This document shows positions 1-6,800 of a stretch of DNA of 64,000 nt, piece after piece. Origin of the DNA: Actinopolyspora saharensis (GTDB taxonomy: Bacteria; Actinomycetota; Actinomycetes; Mycobacteriales; Pseudonocardiaceae). The DNA is taken from assembly GCF_900100925.1 (NCBI RefSeq), contig NZ_FNKO01000002.1, forward strand, positions 2,108,001 to 2,172,000, read 5' to 3'. The number at the start of each line of letters is the position of its first letter. Position 1 is the stretch's first letter. The position numbers were made by a program, and so were the translations under genes. The notes below the pieces were generated by a model. It did not search any database and was not told the origin of the DNA. It saw only the letters and a list, made by a program, of their open reading frames with translations.

Positions 1-201
1 GCGGACCAGGGTGCGCATGATCCGGTGAATGGTGGGCAGCGGCAGCGCGGAGGCCTCGGCGAGGTCGCTGAGGGTCGCCTCGCCTCCCGCGTCGGCCATG
101 AGTTCCAGCAGTTCGAAGGTGCGTTCGACCGACTGAACGCCGCCCTGAGTGGGTTTGGCGCGATCGGTGCCGGTGCCGTTCGCGTCCTGTCCAGCCGCCA
201 T
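1..201 (-). CDS. IclR-family transcriptional regulator (5' part; cut by window edge)
   Basis: Only the first 67 residues are inside the window, starting from an ATG. After about 20 hydrophilic residues comes the winged helix-turn-helix of the IclR family: QSVERTFELLELM leads into LSDLAEASALPLPTIHRIMR. The ligand-binding domain lies outside. The gene faces malate synthase, with an inverted repeat in the gap, and the neighbourhood is allantoin and glyoxylate metabolism. In Streptomyces coelicolor an IclR-type repressor, AllR, controls malate synthase, allantoinase and allantoicase genes. I infer the same role here from position. The fold is clear; the specific function is not proved by this fragment. 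Confidence 0.85.
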   Translation of the reverse strand, partial: MAAGQDANGTGTDRAKPTQGGVQSVERTFELLELMADAGGEATLSDLAEASALPLPTIHRIMRTLVR

Positions 202-533
202 CCCAGTTTTCCTCTTCCCGTGTGGTGCTCGGCCTCGTCGGTGGCTCGGTTCCGCCCACCGTACGGCGATGAACCAGTGTAGCCGTCCGCCGTTCGGCGG
301 AGGCCCCGCTGAGTGCTCGGTGACCGGTGCTCCGCGTGTTCCCGCCTCCTCAGGTGGTCCAGTTCACCTTGTCTGTGACGTTATGTGGAAACTAACCTCC
401 ACGATGCAAAAAACATAACGGGTGTACCGCCAGCCAGCAGCGAACTCGCTCCGAGGGGTGCGAGGGAGCCCTCGGCACGGCAAGCTGTGCCCCGGCCACC
501 GTCTGTAACCCGGCACCAGAAAGAGGTGGACTC
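202..533. promoter_or_regulatory. Divergent control region between the IclR gene and aceB, with a nested inverted repeat
   Basis: No gene lies in this 332-bp gap. At 379-386 and 413-420 there is a perfect 8-bp inverted repeat (CGTTATGT / ACATAACG). Inside it sits a second one at 385-389 and 398-402 (GTGGA / TCCAC). The stretch is AT-rich compared with its flanks. An operator for the adjacent IclR-type regulator is the simplest reading, but no binding data can be inferred from sequence alone. The ribosome-binding site of aceB (AAAGAGGTGG) is at the right edge. Confidence 0.45.
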
Positions 534-2135
534 ATGTCCCGAACGACCCCGGCACAGGGCGTTGAGGTCCGCGGCGGTCCAGTGGAGCGCGGCGACGAGA
601 TCCTCACCCCGGAAGCGCTCGAGTTCGTCGCGCGGTTGCAGCGGTCCTTCGGCGCCAGGCGCGACGAGCTGCTCGCCCGCCGCCAGCAGCGTCGCGACGA
701 GGCCGCCCGCACCGGCAAGCTCGAATTCCTCGAGGAGACCCGCCACATCCGCGAGTCCGACTGGCAGGTCGCCGAGGCCCCGCCCGCGCTGCGGGACCGC
801 CGCGTGGAGATCACCGGCCCGACCGACCGCAAGATGGCGGTCAACGCGCTGAACTCCGGTGCCAAGGTCTGGCTGGCCGACCTGGAGGACGCCAACACCC
901 CGCACTGGGAGAACGTCGTGTCCGGCCAGGTCAACCTGTACGACGCGATCCGCAAGCAGGTCGAGCTGAACTCGAACGGCAAGCAGTACAAGCTGCGCGA
1001 CGACGTCGAGCACGCGGTTCCGCTGGTGCGTCCCCGCGGCTGGCACTTCGACGAGCGCCACATCCTCGTCGACGGCGAGCCCGTCGTCGGTGCGCTGGTC
1101 GACTTCGGGCTGTACTTCTTCCACAACGCGCAGGAGGGGCAGCGCCGCGGCACCGGGCCGTACTTCTACCTGCCCAAGATGGAGAGCCACCTCGAGGCCA
1201 GGCTCTGGAACGACGTGTTCGTGCAGGCCCAGCAGGACCTCGGCGTGCCGCAGGGCTCGGTGCGCGCCACGGTGCTGATCGAGACCATCCCCGCGGCCTT
1301 CGAGATGGAGGAGATCCTCTACGAGCTGCGCGAGCACAGCGCCGGGCTCAACGCGGGACGCTGGGACTACCTGTTCAGCGTGATCAAGACCTTCCGCTCG
1401 GCGGGCTCGGACTTCGTGCTGCCCGACCGCAACAGCGTGACCATGACGGCCTCGTTCATGCGGGCCTACACCGAGCTGCTGGTGCGCACCTGCCACAAGC
1501 GCGGTGCCTTCGCGATCGGCGGCATGGCCGCGTTCATCCCGAACCGGCGCGACCCCGAGGTCACCGAACGGGCGCTGGCCAAGATCCACGACGACAAGCG
1601 CCGCGAGGCCAACGACGGCTTCGACGGTTCCTGGGTGGCCCACCCGGACACCGTGTCGGTGTGCAAGGAGGAGTTCGACGCGGTGCTGGGGGACGAGCCC
1701 AATCAGCTCGACCGCGACCGCGCGGACGTCTCCGTGTCCGCGGCCGACCTGCTCAACACCGCCGAGACCCCCGGTGACAAGACCTTCGAGGGACTGCGCT
1801 CGGCCGTGGACGTCGGGGTGCGCTACATCGCGTCCTGGCTCGGCGGCAACGGTGCGGCCGGCATCCACAACATGATGGAGGACGCCGCCACCGCCGAGAT
1901 CTCACGTTCGCAGATCTGGCAGTGGCTGCACAACGACATCGTGCTCAACGACGGCAGGCAGGTCACCAAGGACCTGGTGCGTCAGGTGCTGGCCGACACG
2001 GAGAAGCAGCTGCGGGACGAGGAGGGCTTCCCGAGCGAGAACCTCGACCGGGCCGTGGAGCTGTTCGAGCGGGTGGCGGTGGCCGACGAGTTCGTCGACT
2101 TCCTGACGCTGCCCGCCTACGAGCAGATCGACTGA
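534..2135 (+). CDS. aceB: Malate synthase A
   Basis: This 533-residue protein condenses glyoxylate with acetyl-CoA to give malate, the second step of the glyoxylate shunt. Its length fits the malate synthase A family. Family blocks are visible: LADLEDANTPHWEN, which carries acidic active-site residues, then VLIETIPAAFEMEEILYEL, and NDGRQVTKDLV near the C-terminus. The ATG is preceded by AAAGAGGTGG at good spacing. The gene faces an IclR-type regulator and lies in a ureide and glyoxylate cluster. It probably consumes glyoxylate released by allantoin breakdown as well as by isocitrate lyase. Confidence 0.95.
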   Translation: MSRTTPAQGVEVRGGPVERGDEILTPEALEFVARLQRSFGARRDELLARRQQRRDEAARTGKLEFLEETRHIRESDWQVAEAPPALRDRRVEITGPTDRKMAVNALNSGAKVWLADLEDANTPHWENVVSGQVNLYDAIRKQVELNSNGKQYKLRDDVEHAVPLVRPRGWHFDERHILVDGEPVVGALVDFGLYFFHNAQEGQRRGTGPYFYLPKMESHLEARLWNDVFVQAQQDLGVPQGSVRATVLIETIPAAFEMEEILYELREHSAGLNAGRWDYLFSVIKTFRSAGSDFVLPDRNSVTMTASFMRAYTELLVRTCHKRGAFAIGGMAAFIPNRRDPEVTERALAKIHDDKRREANDGFDGSWVAHPDTVSVCKEEFDAVLGDEPNQLDRDRADVSVSAADLLNTAETPGDKTFEGLRSAVDVGVRYIASWLGGNGAAGIHNMMEDAATAEISRSQIWQWLHNDIVLNDGRQVTKDLVRQVLADTEKQLRDEEGFPSENLDRAVELFERVAVADEFVDFLTLPAYEQID

Positions 2136-2287
2136 ACCGAGCGCTGCGGTGGCCGTCCCCAGGCTCCGGCGGCCACCGAGCGCGCCCGTCAGCGCCGGGC
2201 CGGAAGAACTCGCTCCGGAACTCCCCCGAACAGGGGATCCGTTCGACGCGAGCGCTTCAGCCCAGGCAGGACGAGGAGCTCCGGTGC

Positions 2288-2374
2288 GTGAGTCGGATGC
2301 ATTGCAAGGCGGGAGGGCACGTGGCGTAGGTCGCTACTCGAGGTGCCCTCCAACGCAGCAAGGCGCCGACTCAC
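2288..2374 (-). repeat. Structured intergenic element, divergent copy (loop GTAGCGACCTAC)
   Basis: The gap between aceB and the next gene is filled by nested inverted repeats. The outer arms GTGAGTCGG / CCGACTCAC are at 2288-2296 and 2366-2374. The inner arms GGAGGGCAC / GTGCCCTCC are at 2312-2320 and 2343-2351. On the minus strand the loop reads CTCGAGTAGCGACCTACGCC. Two elements at 47.4 and 55.2 kb have nearly the same loop but unrelated stem sequences. It may act as a terminator or RNA structure, or be a small mobile repeat. Confidence 0.75.
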
Positions 2375-2438
2375 GTGACGGCTACCCGAGCACGCACGCA
2401 GAGCTCCGCTGTGGGGCCAAGAATTCGGAGGAGGACAA

Positions 2439-3698
2439 GTGCCCAGAACCTCGTTGAACCAGTCCGATGTGGACGCGCGGCTGGCTCCGCTGGCCGATGT
2501 GGACGCCCGGGTCGCGGCCAGGTTCCGCAGGACCGCGGCGGCGCGCCAACCGGTGCACACCTGCTACGTCCCGGCGGGCCGGGTCGACGCCGACGTCCTG
2601 CGGAACTGGGGAGCCGGGGCCCTGGCCGCGCTCGACGAGCACGCTCCCGCTCCGGAGGAGTTCGCCGCGATCCTCGAACTGCCGACCGAGCGCGCCGCCG
2701 AGGTGCTGCCGCGGGTGCGGACCAAGCTCCACGACTCGCCGATCGAGGACCTGCGGATCGACTTCGAGGACGGCTACGGCGCGCCCGGCGACGAGGTGGA
2801 GGACGCCGACGCCGAGCGCACCGCGGGGGTGGTCGCCGAGTGGTTGAAGCGCGGAACCGCCCCCGGCAACTTCGGGCTGCGCGTGAAGTCCTTCGACGAT
2901 CCCGAGCTGCGTGCCCGCTCGGTGCGCACGCTGGACGTCTTCCTCACCGAGCTGATCGACCGCCACGGCGGGTTGCCGGAGGGGTTCCTGCTGACCTTCC
3001 CGAAGGTCGTCGACGTGCGCCAGGTGGAGGCGTTCGTCGGGGTCCTCGGGATGCTGGAGCGGAGCCTCGGGCTCGCCGCGGGGGCGCTGCGCTTCGAGAT
3101 CCAGGTGGAGACGACGCAGTCCATAGTGGACACGGAGGGCAGGTTGGCGCTGCCGAGGTTCATCGGTGCGGGCGAGGACAGGATCAGCGGGCTGCACTTC
3201 GGGACCTACGACTACACGGCCGGGTGCGGGCTCACGGCCGCCCACCAGCACCTGGCGCACCGGGCCTGCGACTTCGCCAGGCACGTGATGCAGGTTTCGG
3301 CGGCGGGGACGGGGATCTTCCTGTCCGACGGGTCCACCAACGTCCTGCCGGTGGGCGACGCCGAGCAGGTGCGGCACGGCTGGCGGACCCACTACGGGCT
3401 GGTGCGGCGCTCGCTGGAGCACGGCTTCTACCAGGGGTGGGACCTGCACCCGGCGCAGCTGGTGACGCGCTACGCGGCCGTGTTCGCCGAGTTCCGGGAC
3501 TCGGCCGATTCCGCGGCGGCCCGGCTGGCGGCCTACTTCTCGGCCGCCGAGGGAGCGGTGCTGGACGAGCCCGCCACCGCGCGGGCGCTGGCCGCGTCCT
3601 TCGTGCGGGCGCTGGACAACGGCGCCACCGACGCGGCGGAGGCCGCCCGGATGACCGGTGCTTCCGAGTCCGAGCTGCGGCAGCTCGGTCGGGTGTAG
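2439..3698 (+). CDS. HpcH/HpaI (CitE-like) aldolase-family protein, DUF6986 type
   Basis: This 419-residue protein has the phosphoenolpyruvate/pyruvate-type TIM-barrel lyase signature. DLRIDFEDGYG matches the acidic metal-binding loop of CitE-like enzymes, and FEIQVETTQSIVDTEGR and HFGTYDYTAGCG are later barrel blocks. The GTG start has a strong GGAGGAGG site 5 nt upstream. The substrate is unknown. From its position after malate synthase I infer carbon-carbon cleavage or condensation involving glyoxylate, acetyl-CoA or a keto acid. Actinobacterial purine-catabolism clusters often carry this family, as far as I recall. Family assignment is good, function open. Confidence 0.8.
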   Translation: MPRTSLNQSDVDARLAPLADVDARVAARFRRTAAARQPVHTCYVPAGRVDADVLRNWGAGALAALDEHAPAPEEFAAILELPTERAAEVLPRVRTKLHDSPIEDLRIDFEDGYGAPGDEVEDADAERTAGVVAEWLKRGTAPGNFGLRVKSFDDPELRARSVRTLDVFLTELIDRHGGLPEGFLLTFPKVVDVRQVEAFVGVLGMLERSLGLAAGALRFEIQVETTQSIVDTEGRLALPRFIGAGEDRISGLHFGTYDYTAGCGLTAAHQHLAHRACDFARHVMQVSAAGTGIFLSDGSTNVLPVGDAEQVRHGWRTHYGLVRRSLEHGFYQGWDLHPAQLVTRYAAVFAEFRDSADSAAARLAAYFSAAEGAVLDEPATARALAASFVRALDNGATDAAEAARMTGASESELRQLGRV

Positions 3699-3836
3699 CT
3701 CTCCCGGTTCGCCGCCGCGCCCGGGGCGGAGGTTCGGCGGGGACGGACGGCGCCTCCGGAGTTTTCGTGGTTCTGCCGGAGGCGCCTCGTCCGTGCTCGC
3801 CGCGTTCCGGCCGTGGTTGGCTGGGGCCGGGTCGGT

Positions 3837-4031
3837 TCAGCCGAAGCGCTCGGCCTTGACGGCGGTGATGAACGCCGCCCACTGCTGCGCTGTGGTGGTG
3901 AGGTGGCCCGCCGCGCGGTTCTTGGTGTCCCGGACGGCAGCGCCGTCGGATAACCGTCCTACTTCGACGCAGTGGGTGTGCTGCTTGGAGCGGCTGGACT
4001 TGTGCCAACCGGAGGGGTGCTGCGAATTCAT
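3837..4031 (-). CDS. DUF397-family small protein
   Basis: This 64-residue protein shows the DUF397 pattern: GWHKSSRS near the start, then CVEV, then VRDTKNR, and a C-terminal WAAFITAVK. The start ATG overlaps the stop of the upstream XRE gene by 4 nt (ATGA), so the two are translationally coupled. DUF397 proteins nearly always accompany DUF5753 XRE regulators in actinomycetes; the S. coelicolor WhiJ system is a known example. There the small partner modulates the regulator. The molecular role is not settled, and I infer a co-regulator or antitoxin-like partner. Confidence 0.9.
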   Translation of the reverse strand: MNSQHPSGWHKSSRSKQHTHCVEVGRLSDGAAVRDTKNRAAGHLTTTAQQWAAFITAVKAERFG

Positions 4032-4876
4032 CGATGACCTTCCAACTGATCGGCGATTTCGTTGATGAGCTGCACTGACCGATGAGGGTCCATAGCTGTC
4101 CGGCGCAGCGTAGTAGCAGCCTCCTGGTAGGCCCTTGTTTCCCGTGCGCTGTACACGGAGGTGGATGAGGCGACGTGCTCCAGGTGCACGATCGGTGCGG
4201 CCTTGGCGAATTCGAACAGTACGAAGGAGCCCGCGTGTGCCGGTGTCCATTCGGTGGAACCGTCAGGGAGAACCCTGATCGTCACGTTGTCGAGTTCGCT
4301 CGCCTTGGCCAGATGTCGAAGTTGTTCGAGCAGCACGTCGTGGCCGCCGAGAGGTTCCCGGAGCGTGTGCTCGGTGATGACCACTTCCAGGGTGGGGGCC
4401 TCGGCCCTGTGGAGGACGTTCTGACGCCCCACCCGCATGGTGACGCGCGCGTTGGTGTCCGCGTCTGCATGGCCGCCCATGACGGCGGTGGCGTAGTCGG
4501 CAGTTTGTAGCAAACCGGGCATCACGTCGGTGCACACATCAGTGATGTGCTGAGCATTGGTCTCGAACTCGATCAGCGTGGTCAGCTCGCGCCGCGCTCC
4601 GGTCGGTCCGGCCACCCAGTTCGGTTGGTCGGCGTCTCGCGCCATCTCGACCAGCTCCTGGTACCTGGCTCCTCGCACTCCGAGCGTAGTGAGGATCTGC
4701 GCGACGTCTTCCGGTTTCGGTGTTCTCGCGCCGCTTTCGTACCGAGACAGGGTCACGTAACTCACGTCGAGGTGTTGAGCCAGCGCGCGCTGCGTCATGT
4801 CGGCGTCGTTGCGGCATTCCCGCAGTTCCGCGCCGAGCGCGCGCGCCTTGGGGGTCCGCTCGCTGTTTCCAGCCAT
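4028..4876 (-). CDS. XRE-family regulator with C-terminal DUF5753 domain
   Basis: The 282-residue product has an N-terminal Cro/C1-type helix-turn-helix at about residues 12-70, including MTQRALAQHLDVSYVTLSRY. A long DUF5753 region follows (about 100-275) with the usual PGLLQTADYA block. I chose the ATG at 4876 because the helix-turn-helix starts soon after it; a further 13 in-frame residues upstream look non-coding. It is the first gene of a two-gene unit with DUF397 and faces three small genes across an AT-rich gap with two palindromes. It probably represses that divergent unit and itself. The signal that relieves it is unknown. Confidence 0.9.
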   Translation of the reverse strand: MAGNSERTPKARALGAELRECRNDADMTQRALAQHLDVSYVTLSRYESGARTPKPEDVAQILTTLGVRGARYQELVEMARDADQPNWVAGPTGARRELTTLIEFETNAQHITDVCTDVMPGLLQTADYATAVMGGHADADTNARVTMRVGRQNVLHRAEAPTLEVVITEHTLREPLGGHDVLLEQLRHLAKASELDNVTIRVLPDGSTEWTPAHAGSFVLFEFAKAAPIVHLEHVASSTSVYSARETRAYQEAATTLRRTAMDPHRSVQLINEIADQLEGHR

Positions 4877-4938
4877 GAAACAACCGTATCCAGTGATGAG
4901 TCCACGCAGGAACACTCTATCGAGTTATTGCGGTTTTG

Positions 4939-4967
4939 TTTCCGGAAAATCATGATGTTTCTAGAAA
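4939..4967. promoter_or_regulatory. Twin palindromes between XRE gene and small-gene operon
   Basis: Two 10-bp perfect palindromes, TTTCCGGAAA at 4939-4948 and TTTCTAGAAA at 4958-4967, have centres 19 bp apart, close to two helical turns. A smaller palindrome, TCATGA, lies between them at 4950-4955. The stretch from 4914 to 4980 is the most AT-rich in the region and lies between divergent genes. This is what a pair of dimer sites for the XRE regulator would look like. Binding is inferred. Confidence 0.55.
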
Positions 4968-4999
4968 TATTGAGCTGGTTGTAGCGAGGAGGTCGCGTC

Positions 5000-5215
5000 A
5001 TGTCGTCGAGATCCAGAGACCTGTCGGGCCCGGGGGTGCGGGTGCCCTGCCGGGACGAGTCCGGCCCGTCGGCGCTGTGGGTCTCCCGGGTGGGTGAGCG
5101 GATCCGGATTCGGACGCCGACGATCTACCACCGGACGTTGTGGACGGTGGAGCAGGCGCGCGAGCTGCGCGACGTGCTGGACGCGGCGCTGCGGGCCGGA
5201 GGTGAGGCGTCGTGA
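5000..5215 (+). CDS. Hypothetical protein, 71 aa, first gene of XRE/DUF397-linked operon
   Basis: I do not recognise this family. The 71-residue protein has a basic, polar N-terminus, a probable beta segment (ERIRIRTPTIYHRTLW) and a C-terminal amphipathic helix (VEQARELRDVLDAALRA). GAGGAGG lies 8-10 nt before the ATG, so translation is likely. Its stop overlaps the next start by 4 nt. Position opposite the XRE/DUF397 pair suggests it belongs to that regulated unit. It has no signal peptide or membrane segment. Confidence 0.75.
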   Translation: MSSRSRDLSGPGVRVPCRDESGPSALWVSRVGERIRIRTPTIYHRTLWTVEQARELRDVLDAALRAGGEAS

Positions 5216-5463
5216 CCACGCACGCGGGAAAGCTGGCGATCGTGCTGGCCCACGAGCAGTGGGAGCTGGAGCAGGCCTCCTACGACATCGCGGCGGGCAG
5301 GGCCACGGCCAAGGGGTGCGCCGAGACGGCCGGGGTGCTGGAACGCCTGGCCCGGGAGCTCCGCGACTACGCGGCGACGCTCTCGTTCGGCGGCGGTCAG
5401 CCGCCCACCACAGTGGACCCGGACGAGCCGGACGAGCCGGGCGGGCGAGGTGAGCCGGAATGA
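5212..5463 (+). CDS. Hypothetical helical protein, 83 aa, second gene of XRE/DUF397-linked operon
   Basis: This 83-residue acidic protein starts at a GTG that overlaps the previous stop (GTGA). It is predicted mostly helical by eye: a long helix from about residue 8 to 62 (LAIVLAHEQWELEQASYDIA, then VLERLARELRDYAATL), followed by a Pro/Asp/Glu-rich disordered tail. Its stop overlaps the next gene by 4 nt. I do not recognise the family. The three overlapping genes imply fixed stoichiometry, perhaps a complex. Confidence 0.75.
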   Translation: MTTHAGKLAIVLAHEQWELEQASYDIAAGRATAKGCAETAGVLERLARELRDYAATLSFGGGQPPTTVDPDEPDEPGGRGEPE

Positions 5464-5852
5464 GCACGCATCCCGCGATGCTGCTGAGCACGGTGGTGCT
5501 GCTGGCGGGAACGGCGATCGTGCTCGGTACCTGGGGAAACCGCGTCAGCTACCGACCGCGTCACGCGTGCGGCAGCGGGGGCGCGGCTCGCCGCCTGGCA
5601 GCGCTCCAGCCGGAATCGCTCCTCCGCCCCGAGCAGCCCACCACCGAGCTCATCCGCTGGCCGCCGCACGACCCCGATCGGCACCCGCATCTGTTCGGAC
5701 TCGATCCACCGCGTGCCGGAACCCCGCAGGAGCCGCGGGAACCGGTAGTTCCGGACCCGGCGGCGAACCGGGGCGGCGCCGACCACGGTCCCGATCACCC
5801 GGAGCTGGTGCTCATGCGCCGCGTTCTCGACGGGCTCCACCGCCTCCGTTGA
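5460..5852 (+). CDS. Hypothetical membrane-anchored protein, 130 aa, third gene of XRE/DUF397-linked operon
   Basis: The ATG overlaps the preceding stop (ATGA). Residues about 6-24 (AMLLSTVVLLAGTAIVLGTW) form a single hydrophobic helix. The rest is Pro/Arg-rich and probably disordered (RWPPHDPDRHPHLFGLDPPR), ending in a short helix. It could be a small membrane-tethered adaptor. The family is not recognised, and the reading frame is supported mainly by coupling to the two genes before it. The C-terminal half has shadow-like low complexity, so confidence is moderate. Confidence 0.6.
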   Translation: MSTHPAMLLSTVVLLAGTAIVLGTWGNRVSYRPRHACGSGGAARRLAALQPESLLRPEQPTTELIRWPPHDPDRHPHLFGLDPPRAGTPQEPREPVVPDPAANRGGADHGPDHPELVLMRRVLDGLHRLR

Positions 5853-5962
5853 CCACGAGCGCGGGTTCCCCGGCCTTCCCGCCCCCGTTGTCGCGGTCCG
5901 CACGTGTTCTCGGGCCACCCCCGGAACCGCCGAGGCACCGGGGCCGTCACCCCGGGCTCGTT

Positions 5963-6702
5963 TCACCGCCACCGCTGCGTCAGCGCACCACCGCCGGCGG
6001 CGGTGCTTCGCGCGGTCCGCGTCCACGGCCAGGTGATGAGGGCCCACGCGGCGAGTCCAACGGCGAGCTCGACCCCGAGATACCATGGCCAGGGGCCGAG
6101 GAGGTCCAGCAGTGAGGGGTTGGCCGGTTTGGCGTTGAGGAAGCCGTAATTGGTGCCGGTCAACGTGTTGAACCCCAGGACCACCAGCACCCACGCGACG
6201 GTGGCCGAGGCGGTCGTGGCGTAGCTGCGCCAGTCCGGCCGTATCCCCAGTCCCCAGGTCAGATAAATGGCCGCCCAGAGCACCAGGGTGTGCTGCACCC
6301 AGAAATCGAGGAAATCCACATGCGGGAAACCGGGGGAGTCCAAGGCGGGGGTGAGCATGGCTTGGGTGTTCAGCGTGAGGCCCCAGTAGTACGTCAGCGA
6401 ACAGGCCCATCGCCGACGGGACCACAGGGCGTACACGGCCACGATCCAGGCCAGATCCGACAGGTGCAGCGGCAGCGAGTCGCCGATGTTCCACTGCGAG
6501 GGCAGCAGTCGGTAGACCTGCATGGCGAGTGCGAACACCCCGAGAACGCAGGCGAACCCGCGTGCGAACGCCACACCACCGCTCCGGCGTCCCCACCAGA
6601 CCAGCAGCAGCGCCCCACGAGAACCACGCCCAGGATCGTCCAGTGGGAAGGGCCGTACGGTGCGAACGTGTTGCCTGCTGGCAGCGGGTTCACGTTCGAC
6701 AC
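5963..6702 (-). pseudogene. TIGR02206/YwaF-type integral membrane protein, apparently frameshifted
   Basis: Two overlapping frames together encode one protein of this family of multi-pass membrane proteins. The N-terminal piece starts at GTG 6702 (or 6693) and reads NTFAPYGPSHWTILGVVLVG, the typical first helix. It then leaves frame. The rest continues one base out of register from about 6616 as LLLVWWGRRSGGVAFARGF and runs to the stop through about five more helices, with conserved LPLHLSDLAW and YYWGLTLNTQA. The break lies in the run of four C (GGGG in the gene) at 6613-6616, where one extra G would restore a full protein of about 245 residues. Either a real indel or a homopolymer sequencing error; an internal GTG at 6574 could give a product without the first helix. 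Confidence 0.7.
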
Positions 6703-6800
6703 CCTAGTAGGAGTTCGGCGGATGGGTTCGTTCGACGGCTCCGGTCTCCCCCGGTCGAGTGGCCCCAAGCGCGGGTTCCCGGGCCGGCGCTGCCGCGTCG

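Noticed and set aside
381..1868. Very long open frame antisense to aceB (495 codons), with similar long antisense frames opposite choD, guaA, guaB and the glycosidase
   Set aside because: High-GC sequence gives long open frames on the opposite strand through codon-position bias. The encoded strings are Arg/His/Val-rich low complexity and show no family motif, while the sense genes are firm.
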